A DNA stretch of 64,000 bases from Adhaeribacter aerolatus (GCF_007991635.1 NZ_BJYS01000027.1:1-64000), one strand, 5' to 3'. Shown: positions 8,713 to 18,160, counted from the stretch's first letter. Translations and numbers: made by a program. Notes: generated by a model not told the origin, from the letters alone.

Positions 8713-10896
8713 TTATTTTCCGGCTACTTCTTCTTTGGCTTTAATGTCGGTACCCAGGCGTTGCAGGTAAGCAATTAAGGCTACTATTTCTTTTTCGGGT
8801 TTTACTTCGATACCTTCTTTTCCTAATTCGACGGCTATTTCGCGGGCCTGGGTCATCAGGTGTTCGTTGGCATTTTTCTCGTACTGCTCGGAGTAAGGTA
8901 CCCCCATCCGGCGCATCGCATGTATTTTATCCGAGGTGTTGGAGATATCCAGGTCTTTTTCGGCTAACCAGGGGTACGGAGGCATAATAGAGCCCGGCGA
9001 CATGGTAGTGGGGTCTATCATGTGGTTGTAGTGCCAGGAGTGCGGATACTTACCGCCTACCCGGTGCACATCCGGACCGGTACGTTTAGAACCCCACAGG
9101 AAAGGCCGGTCGTACACAAATTCACCGGCTTTAGAATATTCGCCGTAGCGTTCGGTTTCGGAGCGGAACGGACGTACCATTTGCGAGTGACAGTTGTTAC
9201 AGCCTTCTTTGATGTAAACGTCGCGGCCCTGTAATTCAAGCGAGGTATAAGGCTTCACGCTGCTGATGGTGGGCACATTAGACTCAATCAGGAAAGTCGG
9301 AATCATCTCGATTAAACCACCAATCAGGATAGCTACGGTAGCCCAAACGGCTAACTGAATCGGACGACGCTCAATCCAACGGTGCCAGTGTCCATCTAAT
9401 TTGGCGCCTTTCGGCAATTTCTGTATAGGCGCCGCATGAGCTACTTCGTCGGCTAATAATTCGCCCTGACGAACAGTTTTGAACAGGTTGTAAGCCATTA
9501 CAAAGGCACCCAGCAAATACATGGCACCACCAATACCGCGCAAATAATACATCGGAATAATCTGGAACACGGTTTCGAGGAAGTTCGGGTATTGCAGCGT
9601 ACCTTCGGCGGTAAACTGTTTCCACATTAAGCCTTGGGTAAAGCCGGCCCAGTACATCGGGATGGCGTAGAACAAGATACCCAGCGTACCTAACCAGAAG
9701 TGGGTGTTAGCCAGTTTGTTGGAATATAATTTGGTTTGGAAAATGCGCGGGATTAACCAGTACAGCACACCAAAGGTTAAGAAACCGTTCCAGCCCAAAG
9801 TGCCTACGTGTACGTGTGCTACAATCCAGTCGGTGAAGTGGGCAATGGCGTTTACGTTTTTCAAGGACAGCATTGGGCCTTCGAATACCGCCATACCGTA
9901 AGTAGTAATGGCTACCACCATAAATTTCAGAACGGGGCTTTCGGCTACTTTATCCCAAGCACCGCGCAGGGTTAATAAACCGTTAATCATACCACCCCAA
10001 CTGGGTGCAATCAGCATTACCGAGAACACCACCCCTAAAGATTGTGCCCAGTCGGGTAAAGCGGTGTATAACAAGTGGTGCGGACCGGCCCAGATGTAAA
10101 TAAATATAAGCGCCCAGAAGTGAATAATAGATAAGCGGTACGAATATACCGGGCGGTTAGCAGCTTTGGGCAAGAAGTAGTACATCAGGCCCAGGTAAGG
10201 CGTGGTTAAAAAGAATGCCACCGCGTTGTGACCGTACCACCACTGCACCAGTGCATCCTGCACCCCAGCGTAACCCGAATAGCTTTTCAGGAAAGAAACC
10301 GGAATCTCGAAAGAGTTAACCAGGTGCAACACCGCTACCGTTAAAAAGGTAGAAATAAAGAACCAGATAGCTACGTACAAGTGGCGTTCGCGGCGTTGCA
10401 AAATGGTACCGAACATGTTCCAGCCAAATACTACCCAAATTACCGTAATGGCAATGTCAATCGGCCACTCCAGCTCGGCGTACTCTTTAGAAGTGGTAAA
10501 ACCCAGGGGCAGCGTAATAGCAGCGGCTACAATAATGAGTTGCCAGCCCCAGAAGTGAATTTGGCTAAGCTTGTCGGAATACATCCGGGTTTTACACAGC
10601 CGCTGCAGCGCGTAATAAACGCCCATAAAAATACCATTGCCCACAAAAGCAAAAATGGCAGCGTTGGTATGCAGGGGTCTAATCCGGCCGAAGGTGGTAT
10701 ATTCGGTGCCCATGTTCATGGCCGGGTTGGCCAACTGGAACGCCACAATAACCCCCACCAACATGGCCACCAAGCCCCAACCAACGGAGGCGAAGGCAAA
10801 GTTGCGGACAATTTTGTTGTCGTAGTAAAAGGAATCCACAGCCGGTGCGCCCGGCGGAACTACTTTCTTTTCTTTTGGTAATGTTTCGAGTAACAT
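8713..10896 (-). CDS. ccoN: cbb3 oxidase subunits I and II fused, CcoNO
   Basis: 727 aa from the preferred ATG at 10896 (MLLETLPKEKK). A longer reading from TTG at 10926 is less likely because nothing upstream is conserved-looking. Residues about 30-480 are the twelve-helix CcoN haem-copper oxidase core, with its metal-ligand His in segments such as GHNAVAFFLT, WAGPHHLLYT and VAHVHVGTLGWNG. The C-terminal 200 residues are CcoO: an anchor helix (AVWATVAILIGGLIEMIP) and a mono-haem domain with CNNCHSQMVRPFRSE. The protein reduces oxygen to water at high affinity and pumps protons. CcoN-CcoO fusion is typical for Bacteroidota. First gene of ccoNO-Q-P. Confidence 0.96.
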   Translation of the reverse strand: MLLETLPKEKKVVPPGAPAVDSFYYDNKIVRNFAFASVGWGLVAMLVGVIVAFQLANPAMNMGTEYTTFGRIRPLHTNAAIFAFVGNGIFMGVYYALQRLCKTRMYSDKLSQIHFWGWQLIIVAAAITLPLGFTTSKEYAELEWPIDIAITVIWVVFGWNMFGTILQRRERHLYVAIWFFISTFLTVAVLHLVNSFEIPVSFLKSYSGYAGVQDALVQWWYGHNAVAFFLTTPYLGLMYYFLPKAANRPVYSYRLSIIHFWALIFIYIWAGPHHLLYTALPDWAQSLGVVFSVMLIAPSWGGMINGLLTLRGAWDKVAESPVLKFMVVAITTYGMAVFEGPMLSLKNVNAIAHFTDWIVAHVHVGTLGWNGFLTFGVLYWLIPRIFQTKLYSNKLANTHFWLGTLGILFYAIPMYWAGFTQGLMWKQFTAEGTLQYPNFLETVFQIIPMYYLRGIGGAMYLLGAFVMAYNLFKTVRQGELLADEVAHAAPIQKLPKGAKLDGHWHRWIERRPIQLAVWATVAILIGGLIEMIPTFLIESNVPTISSVKPYTSLELQGRDVYIKEGCNNCHSQMVRPFRSETERYGEYSKAGEFVYDRPFLWGSKRTGPDVHRVGGKYPHSWHYNHMIDPTTMSPGSIMPPYPWLAEKDLDISNTSDKIHAMRRMGVPYSEQYEKNANEHLMTQAREIAVELGKEGIEVKPEKEIVALIAYLQRLGTDIKAKEEVAGK

Positions 10897-10954
10897 AAGT
10901 GCTCTTTTGAATTTTTTCTGGTTCAAAATTCGTAAGAGAGCGCCTGAAGAAAGA

Positions 10955-10966
10955 TGACGCAGATCA
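10955..10966 (-). promoter_or_regulatory. CRP/FNR-type site upstream of ccoNO
   Basis: The dyad TGACGCAGATCA (minus strand TGATCTGCGTCA) keeps the TGA-N6-TCA spacing and extends to ATGA...TCAT. It lies about 60-70 bases before the ccoNO start. It resembles the two sites before ccoG, which suggests a shared regulator for structural and maturation genes (inference). Confidence 0.5.
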
Positions 10967-11262
10967 TTTCCGGGGCTGATTGTTGTCAGGGAGGTAGGAG
11001 AAGGAACAAATAGTTACCGCTATGACCCAGCAAATGAGAAGGTAATTAGGCTAGGTTCGAGCCAGTTTTTATTCAAATAAACTATCGGTGTTTAATTCCT
11101 TAATCACCCATCTACTAAATATTATAATACCCTTAACATCTATTCTTCTAAAGGTATAAGCGCCGTGGGTTTATAAGCAAAGTAAAAGCTACAATATCGA
11201 TACCACTACACAAATACTACCTCTTTAATATTTGCTGGTTAAACAAAAAATTTAAAAGAAAA

Positions 11263-11307
11263 TTTGCGTAGTCAAATAACTACACATATATTTGTAGCCA
11301 AATAACT
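11263..11307 (+). promoter_or_regulatory. Promoter and putative operator of the ArsR-family operon
   Basis: TTTG at 11263-11266 and TATATTTG at 11287-11294 are separated by 20 bases, an exact fit to the Bacteroidota -33/-7 consensus. Two direct repeats GTAG[T/C]CAAATAACT (11268-11281 and 11294-11307), 26 bases apart, cover the spacer and the start region. The first also contains the dyad GTAGT-N6-ACTAC. Autoregulation by the ArsR-like product is a natural inference. Confidence 0.65.
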
Positions 11308-11312
11308 TCATA

Positions 11313-11636
11313 ATGAATTTAAGACGTGACGTATTTCAGGCCATTGCCGACCCAACCAGAAGGGCAATTCTTCTTCTGGTAGCCTCACAATCAATGACTG
11401 CCGGTGCCATAGCGGCAAACTTTGACACGGCACGGCCAACGGTTTCTAAGCATTTACAAATTTTAACAGAATGCGAATTGCTAAAACAGGAACAAATAGG
11501 CCGGGAAGTTCACTACCATCTCAATGCTGCTAATATGAAAGTTGTTGCTGACTTTCTGGAGCCGTTCCGCCAGCTTTGGGATAACCGGTTTAATAAGCTG
11601 GAGCAGATTATGAAATCTTACAAACCTAAAAATTAA
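11313..11636 (+). CDS. ArsR-family winged-helix repressor
   Basis: 107 aa. The form is [23 protein letters not shown] followed by a helix-turn-helix ([28 protein letters not shown]) and a wing ending [12 protein letters not shown]. This is the ArsR/SmtB fold without metal-binding Cys, i.e. the subgroup that pairs with SRPBCC (AHSA1) proteins. It likely represses its own operon; repeated GTAG-x-CAAATAACT sequences in the promoter fit an operator. It is followed after six bases by the SRPBCC gene. The inducing signal is not known. Confidence 0.92.
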   Translation: MNLRRDVFQAIADPTRRAILLLVASQSMTAGAIAANFDTARPTVSKHLQILTECELLKQEQIGREVHYHLNAANMKVVADFLEPFRQLWDNRFNKLEQIMKSYKPKN

Positions 11637-11642
11637 ACTACT

Positions 11643-12113
11643 ATGGAAAAGAAAACAAAGATTAATGCCGAGGACGGCAAACAGGAGATTGTAATTACCC
11701 GAGAGTTTGACTTACCAGTAGCGTTACTTTTTACAGCCTACGTGGAACCGGAAATTGTGGAGCAATGGATGGGCACCAAAGTACTGAAACTCGAAAATAA
11801 AAGACACGGAAGTTATCAATTCCAAACCACCGACCCAAAAGGGAATAAACACAATTTCAACGGAACGGTTCACGAATTTGAACCTGACCACAAAATTACC
11901 AGGACCTTTGAAATGGAAAACACAACGTTCCCTGTTCAGCTTGAATATTTGACTTTTGCGCCACTCACCATGCATACCAGCCAATTAACCATGCACATTG
12001 TTTACAAATCAGTAGCCGACCGCGACAATATGCTCAAACTGCCATTTGCCCAAGGCTTAAATATGGCGCACAACCGGTTGCAGGAAATTGTCAGCAAATT
12101 AAATAAACGGTAA
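11643..12113 (+). CDS. SRPBCC (AHSA1-like) domain protein
   Basis: 156 aa, a single START/Bet v1-like domain of the activator-of-Hsp90 family. It begins with ITREFDLPVALLFTAYVEPEIVEQWMG, the usual first strand and helix, and ends with a long helix (GLNMAHNRLQEIVSKLNK). The central part contains DPKGNKHNFNGTVHEFEPDHKITRTFEME. Such proteins bind hydrophobic ligands; the role here is not defined. Second gene of the ArsR-led operon, with one base before the DoxX-like start codon. Confidence 0.88.
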   Translation: MEKKTKINAEDGKQEIVITREFDLPVALLFTAYVEPEIVEQWMGTKVLKLENKRHGSYQFQTTDPKGNKHNFNGTVHEFEPDHKITRTFEMENTTFPVQLEYLTFAPLTMHTSQLTMHIVYKSVADRDNMLKLPFAQGLNMAHNRLQEIVSKLNKR

Positions 12114-12114
12114 A

Positions 12115-12495
12115 ATGGCAAAGAGAAATAAAATCATTTATTGGGTTGCTACCATTTGGCTGAGCTTAGGCATGGTATCAACCGGCGTGGTGCAAATTAT
12201 GCAACTGGAAGAAGAAGTTCAGAAAATGAACACCTTGGGTTATCCCATGTATTTCCTGACGATAATTGGGATTTGGAAACTATTGGGCGTGGTAGCTATC
12301 CTGCTTCCCAAAATACCATTGGTGAAAGAATGGGCGTATGCCGGTTTCTTCTTCCTGATGTCGGGCGCGATCTTTACCCACCTGGCCGTGCAGGACGGCG
12401 CTGCTGAATATTTTGGCCCTGCCTTGCTACTCCTTTTAACAGCCGTTTCGTGGTACTTCCGGCCAAACGAAAGAAAAATTGTTTTAAGTAATTAA
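12115..12495 (+). CDS. DoxX-like family membrane protein
   Basis: 126 aa with four hydrophobic segments (about 10-28, 45-63, 70-90, 97-113). The motif IGIWKLLGVVAILLP, and the following KEWAYAGFFF and SGAIFTHLAV, are characteristic of the DoxX-like family often found behind ArsR-SRPBCC pairs. Molecular role unknown; homologues have been linked to redox or thiol stress membrane complexes. Start overlaps closely with the upstream stop (ATG one base after it), so it is part of the same transcript. Confidence 0.85.
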   Translation: MAKRNKIIYWVATIWLSLGMVSTGVVQIMQLEEEVQKMNTLGYPMYFLTIIGIWKLLGVVAILLPKIPLVKEWAYAGFFFLMSGAIFTHLAVQDGAAEYFGPALLLLLTAVSWYFRPNERKIVLSN

Positions 12496-12505
12496 TCCAG
12501 CAGCT

Positions 12506-13084
12506 ATGAATGCAAAAGTTGATTTGTTTTTAAGTAAGGCCAACAAATGGCAGGCAGAAATGACCTTGCTCAGGGAAATTATGTTCGAATGTAATTTAAG
12601 AGAAGATTTTAAATGGATGCATCCTTGCTATACCTACCAAAATAATAATATTATACTAATCCACGGTTTTAAAAACTACTGTGCTTTGCTTTTCTTCAAA
12701 GGCGTATTATTAGAAGACAAAGCGGGCATTTTAATCAAACAAACCGAAAATGTTCAGGACAGACGTCAGATTAGGTTCACGAATCTGGATGAAATATCAA
12801 ATTCTAAATCTACCATTAAAGAATATATTTTGGAGGCAATACAGGTGGAGAAATCTGATCTGAAAGTTGAATTCAAAAAAACCGCAGATTATAACTTACC
12901 CGAAGAACTGCAAAAAAGATTTGACGCAGATAAGAATTTAAGAAACGCTTTTGCAGCACTCACACCCGGACGGCAAAAAGGTTATTTGCTGTTCTTCTCA
13001 GCAGCAAAACAATCCAAAACCAGGGAAAGCAGAGTAGATAAATATACTCCAAAAATTATGGCTGGAAAAGGGTTAGATGAGTAA
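12506..13084 (+). CDS. YdeI/OmdA-family (DUF1801-type) protein
   Basis: 192-aa soluble protein with an N-terminal DUF1801 region (NKWQAEMTLLREIMFE, FKWMHPCYTYQNNNIILIHGFKNYCALLFFKG) and a C-terminal bacteriocin-protection OmdA-like tail (LPEELQKRFDADKNLRNAFAALTPGRQKGYLLFF and SRVDKYTPKIMAGKG). Function is unresolved in the family, despite the historical link to polymyxin or bacteriocin protection. It is fourth in the ArsR-led operon, ten bases after the DoxX-like gene. Complete in length. Confidence 0.85.
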   Translation: MNAKVDLFLSKANKWQAEMTLLREIMFECNLREDFKWMHPCYTYQNNNIILIHGFKNYCALLFFKGVLLEDKAGILIKQTENVQDRRQIRFTNLDEISNSKSTIKEYILEAIQVEKSDLKVEFKKTADYNLPEELQKRFDADKNLRNAFAALTPGRQKGYLLFFSAAKQSKTRESRVDKYTPKIMAGKGLDE

Positions 13085-13179
13085 ATGAGAAAAGCCTTCC
13101 CATTATTTTGCTAAAGGCCAGCAGATTTGCTAATATTTTACCCCAACCATTTTAACCAGGAGATTAAAGCCCTTAACGC

Positions 13180-13618
13180 ATGAAAGTAACAGAACAAATA
13201 GCAAAACACTTCCGGGAAATTCATTTTGGCGACAACTGGACTACCGTAAACTTGAAAGATAGCCTGAATGATGTGGATTGGCAACAAGCCACTACACAAG
13301 TTTATGGTTTAAACACCATTGCTGCCTTGGTTTTCATGCAAATTATTATGTAAGTGCCGTTTTGAAGGTATCACAAGGCGAACCACTAAATGCCAAGGAT
13401 AAATTTAGTTTTGACCTGCCACCTATTCAATCGCCGGAAGATTGGGAAGCTTTATTAGATAAAACCGGGTGGTGCAGCAGTTACCAGAAAGCAAACTTTG
13501 GGAAACACTTACCGATGAAAAATACGGCAATTATTAACGAAATATTCACGGCATTATTGAGCATACCCACTACCACCTGGGACAAATTGTCCTGCTAAAA
13601 AAAATATTAGCACAATAA
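13180..13618 (+). pseudogene. Broken DinB-family (DUF1572-like) gene
   Basis: Reading starts at ATG 13180 (MKVTEQIAKHFREIHFGDNW) and runs to a stop near 13350. The same protein then continues in a second frame (FHANYYVSAVLKVSQGEPLNAKDKF) after an apparent loss of one T in a T-run near 13337. Around 13470 it shifts again, with some missing residues, to a third frame (QQLPESKLWETLTDEKYGN), meets an in-frame TAA, and ends RNIHGIIEHTHYHLGQIVLLKKILAQ before the stop at 13616-13618. The EHTHYHLGQI end is the metal-binding helix of DinB-like proteins. Two frameshifts plus one nonsense codon make it non-functional. It was probably the last gene of the ArsR operon. Confidence 0.85.
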
Positions 13619-13656
13619 GCCATACCAGATGGCCTAAGGGAAAACAACTAAAGATT

Positions 13657-13689
13657 AAAAAAAACTGGCTGGTCATCAGACACAGCCAG
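13657..13689 (-). terminator. Terminator of the acetyl esterase gene
   Basis: The stem CTGGCTG (13665-13671) / CAGCCAG (13683-13689) is followed on the minus strand by a run of eight T. It is about 60 bases past the esterase stop. Confidence 0.75.
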
Positions 13690-13747
13690 GGCAGAACATA
13701 CAGCCAAAATTTAAAACGAAAGGTTTACATAACGTAACAATAATCTT

Positions 13748-15094
13748 TTACTTCCTCGACTTTGTTTTAGCGGGTTCTTCCTTTACTAGTTTCGGCATTA
13801 GCCAAGCATCCGCTTTTTCATATTGTTCCGGGTAGGTCCAGTGGCCGGTTTCGGGTACCACAAATAAATCTTTGGGTGCCTTTAGCACATTATAAGCCGA
13901 ATAGTAAGAGGTTGGCGGACAAGTTTCATCGTTGTAGCCCCAGGAATAAAAACCCGGCACTTTTACAAAGCGTGCAAAATTTACCACATCGTAGTAGCCT
14001 ACGGTATTTATTTTATCTGGTGTTTCGTGTACGCGGTTGGTATTTTCAGCAAATAAATGCGGCCAGCCACCGGCCCGGCCATTCAGGTAACCGGTCATAT
14101 CGGACAAGGCCGGGTAAAAAGCTACCAGCCATTTAATGCGGTTATCGAGGGCAGCCGTTACAATAGATAAAGCGCCGCCCTGGCTCCCACCCATTACGCT
14201 CATTTGGTTATCGTTTACCTGGGGCAAACTCGCCAGAAAATCGACGGCCCGCACACAGTTTAAATAAACGCGCTTGTAATAATAGCGGTCTTTGTTTTCG
14301 AGGTTAAACGCCGGGTAACCGCTTAAAGCCCCCGCCGATAAATTGTTGTACACGTCTAGGGGCATATCAACCGGAATGCCGTGGATGCCAATCTGGAAGG
14401 TAACCACGCCTTTTTCGGCGTGGCCCATATCGCCGCTGTAAGGCCGGATGCCCGCGCCGGGCACCTGCAGCAAAGCAGGGTATTTACCTTCTTTTTTTGG
14501 TACGCACAAAATGCCGTATAGCCGTGATTTACCATAGCCTTGCAAGTTTACGTGGTACACATTCACGTTCTCGGTGCAACGCTCGGGCATTAAGGTCATG
14601 CGTGCATCTAACGGAAGGGCCGCTAACTCGGCTTTCCCTTTTTCCCAAAACTGCGAAAAATCAGCCGGTAATTTCACGGTCGGCTGAATATTTGTGGGGT
14701 CGAATCCGGCAGTGCCCAAGCCTTTGTATTCTTTGCCATCTAAAGTGGCAAATACATCGCAGCGTAAAAAGCCGGCGGCCGGCATGGTGCCGCCGTCCAA
14801 AACTGCCTCGCCGTTGTTTAGCTGCAACGTGCCGGATTTAACCGGTTTCATCTTTTCGGGCATAATATTATACTTAACCGTAGCAGCCGGCACCGGTACC
14901 CCCGATTGCGTTACCAACACCCTAAACTTTACCGGCTCTCCGGGTTTGTAAAGCCAATTGGGGTGGTCGGGCGTTACCTGCACCTGGATGTAACTTTTCT
15001 GAATCTGGCCAAAGCCCAATTGAACCGACAATAAAAACAGTAGCCCCATCAGAAGGCTTTGGGAAGGCCGCACGGCCGATTTTACTTTAATCAT
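13748..15094 (-). CDS. Secreted acetyl esterase (AXE1 / cephalosporin-C deacetylase family)
   Basis: 448 aa. The signal peptide (about 1-29) ends LGFGQ. An N-terminal beta domain (about 30-130) precedes an alpha/beta hydrolase domain of the acetyl xylan esterase family: the nucleophile elbow VMGGSQGGALS (Ser at the centre), an oxyanion region PALLQVPGAGI, the acid region around YSWGYNDETCPP, and the catalytic His in VVPETGHWTYPEQ. Family members remove acetyl groups from xylan-type or oligosaccharide substrates. It stands alone on the minus strand with its own terminator. The actual substrate is not shown by context, since no other CAZyme gene is nearby. Confidence 0.92.
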   Translation of the reverse strand: MIKVKSAVRPSQSLLMGLLFLLSVQLGFGQIQKSYIQVQVTPDHPNWLYKPGEPVKFRVLVTQSGVPVPAATVKYNIMPEKMKPVKSGTLQLNNGEAVLDGGTMPAAGFLRCDVFATLDGKEYKGLGTAGFDPTNIQPTVKLPADFSQFWEKGKAELAALPLDARMTLMPERCTENVNVYHVNLQGYGKSRLYGILCVPKKEGKYPALLQVPGAGIRPYSGDMGHAEKGVVTFQIGIHGIPVDMPLDVYNNLSAGALSGYPAFNLENKDRYYYKRVYLNCVRAVDFLASLPQVNDNQMSVMGGSQGGALSIVTAALDNRIKWLVAFYPALSDMTGYLNGRAGGWPHLFAENTNRVHETPDKINTVGYYDVVNFARFVKVPGFYSWGYNDETCPPTSYYSAYNVLKAPKDLFVVPETGHWTYPEQYEKADAWLMPKLVKEEPAKTKSRK

Positions 15095-15251
15095 GTTGGT
15101 TTATGTGATAAATTAATTATGCAGATATTGGGCCTAATGATAAGGAATTTAAGGGAAGGATGTACCTGAACAGGGAAAAAATTTAAAGGAACATATATTT
15201 AAGCGCTATTTATCCGGCGGTTCCGTAACTTCGGGCTTTAAGTTTTTAATA

Positions 15252-15704
15252 ATGCATTTACATTACGAAATTGCTTCCCTGGGGCATTTACCGCAATTAC
15301 TGGATATGCAGGAAGCATTTTATGCCATCGATAATTATCCGTTCGACCGGCCCAAAGCCGAAGGCGTAATGCGTCATTTTTTACAAACCCCTGCCTTGGG
15401 CATTATTTGGGTGGTGAAACCGGCCCCCGCAGCCGAAATATTCGGATACCTGGCGTTTACATTTTGCTACAGCTTTGAGTTTGGCGGCAAGATTGCTTTT
15501 CTGGATGAATTTTATTTAAAGGCTGATTTCCGCGGCCGGGGCTTAGGCAGGCAAATATTAAGCTATGCCCTTCAACAGGCGGCGGAATTAGGCTTGCAGG
15601 TAATTCACCTGGAAGCCGAACGGCATAACCAGGCGGGCAAATCGCTTTATCACAAATTCGGGTTCCGCGACCACGACCGCCACCTGATGACAAAAATTAT
15701 ATAA
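15252..15704 (+). CDS. GNAT family N-acetyltransferase
   Basis: 150 aa, one GNAT domain. Motif A reads FYLKADFRGRGLGRQILSYAL, with the acetyl-CoA pyrophosphate loop RGRGLG. The next part, VIHLEAERHNQAGKSLYHKFGF, is motif B with the usual Asn and Tyr. The substrate is not predictable. Transcribed alone on the plus strand. Confidence 0.92.
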   Translation: MHLHYEIASLGHLPQLLDMQEAFYAIDNYPFDRPKAEGVMRHFLQTPALGIIWVVKPAPAAEIFGYLAFTFCYSFEFGGKIAFLDEFYLKADFRGRGLGRQILSYALQQAAELGLQVIHLEAERHNQAGKSLYHKFGFRDHDRHLMTKII

Positions 15705-15874
15705 CCAGCAATGTTAGACTTTTCAGCAAGCCGCAAGAAATCCTTCAAAAGGAAATTGGTTTGTAAGTCACTAACCAGTTTCTTCCTGAAGGATACCCGG
15801 TGGGCGTATTAAATATTAAAAATACATACGGTTCTTTATTGTTGTAGAAGCTTTTAAATCACCATAAAATATAC

Positions 15875-16939
15875 ATGCCAACACCACCTTTAGATCTGGC
15901 TCCTATCACCCGCCATTTAAGAGCAATGGCCGGTTCCCGCATTTTAATTACTGCCGTCCATCACATTCCGGTTTTCCAGGTTTTGCAAAACGGACCCAAA
16001 TCTTTAGCCGATTTGGCGCAGCATTTAGGTTTGAAAGAACGCCCTGCCATGGTTTTCTTCCCGGCGCTCTGTGCCCTGGAAATGCTGGCATTTAATCCGG
16101 AAGGCAACTTAACTTTGACGCCACTCGGAAGATATCTGACCCAAACCCAGCAGCCCAATCTGGTTGGTTATACCGGCCTGGAAAAGAACGACCCGGGCGT
16201 ACTGGCGCTAACCGAATTATTAATGAACGATGGGCCAAAGGATACCACCAACGGCGTAACTTATGTAAAAGACGACGATGCACCTTCGCCGATGGACGAC
16301 CCGGAAGCTGCCCGTTTCCTGACCTTGGCGCTGGCGGGCCGGGCCGAATATTTAGCACGCGTTGTGGCCGAAAAACTACCTCAGCGCAACGGTCATTTGC
16401 TGGATGTGGCAGCCGGCACCGGCTTTTATACCTACGAGTGGCTCCTATCCAACCCCAAAGCGACCGCCACCGTTTTCGACCGGCCCGAAGTGTTAAAAGT
16501 AGCTAAGGAACTTCTGGACATATTCCGCAAAAGTGGCCGAAACGGCGCAGCCGAAGTGCGCCAAAGAGTGAGCTTTATGCCCGGCGATATGCTGACGGAT
16601 GAACTGCCTGCAGCAGATTTAATATTAGCGGCCAGCCTCTTCCACGATTGGCCTACCAAAACCTGTATTTATCTTACACAAAAATTTGCCAGAGCGCTTA
16701 AACCCGGCGGCGAATTATGGGTACACGATGCTTTCCTGCACGATTCCTTGGATGGGCCATTAGCAGCTACTGATTATTCGGTGATGCTTTTTACCGGCAC
16801 CAAAGGCCGGATTTATAGTCGTCAGGAACACCGCGAGTGGTTTTCTCAGGCAGGTTTAATTTCCACTGCCGAAAATTTCCCGACCCTGATGGACTATAAT
16901 CTAATCTCGGCCCGTAAACCTGAGTATAGAATATTTTAG
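15875..16939 (+). CDS. O-methyltransferase, acetylserotonin/hydroxyindole type
   Basis: 354 aa. The N-terminal winged-helix dimerisation domain ([31 protein letters not shown]) is followed by a class I SAM methyltransferase domain with motif [17 protein letters not shown], an acidic VFDRPEV after beta 2, and the post-motif ASLFHDWP, in which His is the usual catalytic base of plant-like small-molecule O-methyltransferases. The substrate is likely a phenolic or polyketide-type hydroxyl (inference). The gene is seven bases from a VF530-family gene on the same strand. Confidence 0.88.
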   Translation: MPTPPLDLAPITRHLRAMAGSRILITAVHHIPVFQVLQNGPKSLADLAQHLGLKERPAMVFFPALCALEMLAFNPEGNLTLTPLGRYLTQTQQPNLVGYTGLEKNDPGVLALTELLMNDGPKDTTNGVTYVKDDDAPSPMDDPEAARFLTLALAGRAEYLARVVAEKLPQRNGHLLDVAAGTGFYTYEWLLSNPKATATVFDRPEVLKVAKELLDIFRKSGRNGAAEVRQRVSFMPGDMLTDELPAADLILAASLFHDWPTKTCIYLTQKFARALKPGGELWVHDAFLHDSLDGPLAATDYSVMLFTGTKGRIYSRQEHREWFSQAGLISTAENFPTLMDYNLISARKPEYRIF

Positions 16940-16946
16940 CTTAATA

Positions 16947-17192
16947 ATGGAAGAACAGAAAAATAACCCGCTGCACGGCAAAACCCTAGAAATGATACTG
17001 GTTTACCTGGTAAACTACTATGGTTGGGATGAATTAGGCCATAAAATTAAAATAAACAGCTTTAACCACGACCCGAGTGTAAAGTCTAGTTTGCAATTCC
17101 TGCGCAGAACGCCCTGGGCCCGGCAGAAGGTAGAAGAACTTTACCTGAAAACCATCCGGCAGGCAAGCCGAGCGAAGGAAAAGGGCGAATAA
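16947..17192 (+). CDS. VF530 family DNA-binding protein (DUF2132)
   Basis: 81 aa with the family pattern [25 protein letters not shown], then I[30 protein letters not shown]. A structural-genomics representative from Vibrio fischeri gave the family its name and 'DNA-binding' label; function is otherwise unknown. Overlaps no gene and starts seven bases after the methyltransferase stop, so the two are probably co-transcribed. The tail is rich in Arg/Lys. Confidence 0.88.
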   Translation: MEEQKNNPLHGKTLEMILVYLVNYYGWDELGHKIKINSFNHDPSVKSSLQFLRRTPWARQKVEELYLKTIRQASRAKEKGE

Positions 17193-17263
17193 CCAACCGG
17201 TCAGCTTTGGTTCCGTAGAATATATAAATAATCTATATTAATAATTCTAATCTGCGCCCCCTT

Positions 17264-18160
17264 ATGAAAAATATACTGGTCCCTACCGATTTCTCCGAGA
17301 ATGCAGCCAATGCCCTCTCCTATGCTATCCAGTTGGCCCGGCGGGTACAGGGCCGTCTTATTCTTTTTCATAATGCCGATTTACCTGTGAGTTATGCCGC
17401 CACCAATATTTACGCATCAGCCGCCGGCGATGTGGGACTAGGCGCCAGCCCCTTATACCCCGGCGCCATTTACCCAGACCCCGAGTTAGAAAAAGTACAG
17501 CAGGAAAAATTAACCAAATTGGCCGAACAGGTCCGGCTGAACCAGCAGGAGGAGATTCCGGTGACGACCCATTTTAAATACGGCTCTTTTACCGGCAACC
17601 TGCAAGATATTTTGCAGGAGGAAAAAGCTGACCTGGTGATAATGGGCACCAAAGGCGCCAGTTCTTTCTTCGACCGCCTGATTGGCACCAATACGGCCTC
17701 GGTGATAAAAGAAATCCACGGTGTACCCGTTCTAGCTATTCCGTCCGAAGCCCGTTTTACCCCACCCCAAAACATCTTATTTGCGGCCGACCTGGAAGAT
17801 GAAACTGAGATATACCTGAACCAATTGTTGGCTTTTGCCCAACCGTTCGGCGCTCAGATTACATTGGTGCATATTACCAGCCAGACCGAAACTGAAATCC
17901 TAAACGAAGAATTAATATTAGATGAACTGCGTAATCGCTTTCCGGGGCATCATTTAAGATTAATAGAACGCACCGATAAAACTGTAGCCCAGGGATTAGA
18001 AAAATATATAAAAGAAAACCCCACCAATTTATTGGCGATCGGTATCCACACGCACGGTTTCTGGCATTCGCTTTTTCACAGCAGCGTTACCGAAGATTTG
18101 GTTTTTCGGACTACCTTGCCTTTACTAGCCTTACCCGAAAAGCCATTCGCCAGGAGTTAA
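17264..18160 (+). CDS. Tandem universal stress protein (UspA family)
   Basis: 298 aa with two Usp domains. The first (1-150) begins MKNILVPTDFSENAANALSYAIQLA and ends in the ATP-binding loop VIMGTKGASSFFDRLIGTNTASVI (G-x2-G-x9-G-S/T type). The second (about 165-298) is divergent, with DLEDETEIYLNQLLAFA and AIGIHTHGFWHSLFHSSVTEDL in place of a clean nucleotide loop. This tandem form is common in Bacteroidota. It likely acts in stress adaptation. The following 800 bases have no gene. Confidence 0.92.
   Translation: MKNILVPTDFSENAANALSYAIQLARRVQGRLILFHNADLPVSYAATNIYASAAGDVGLGASPLYPGAIYPDPELEKVQQEKLTKLAEQVRLNQQEEIPVTTHFKYGSFTGNLQDILQEEKADLVIMGTKGASSFFDRLIGTNTASVIKEIHGVPVLAIPSEARFTPPQNILFAADLEDETEIYLNQLLAFAQPFGAQITLVHITSQTETEILNEELILDELRNRFPGHHLRLIERTDKTVAQGLEKYIKENPTNLLAIGIHTHGFWHSLFHSSVTEDLVFRTTLPLLALPEKPFARS

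Larger units (their letters stand above)
10897..11312. other. Divergent promoter region ccoNO / arsR-type operon
   Basis: A 416-base gene-free segment between divergent operons. The ccoNO side holds one TGA-N6-TCA dyad (10955-10966). The right side holds a Bacteroidota-type promoter with direct repeats (listed separately). The middle is AT-rich with no other feature seen. Confidence 0.6.

Noticed and set aside
11041-11070. GGTTCGAGCC resembling a tRNA T-arm
   Set aside because: No acceptor, D or anticodon arms can be folded around it.
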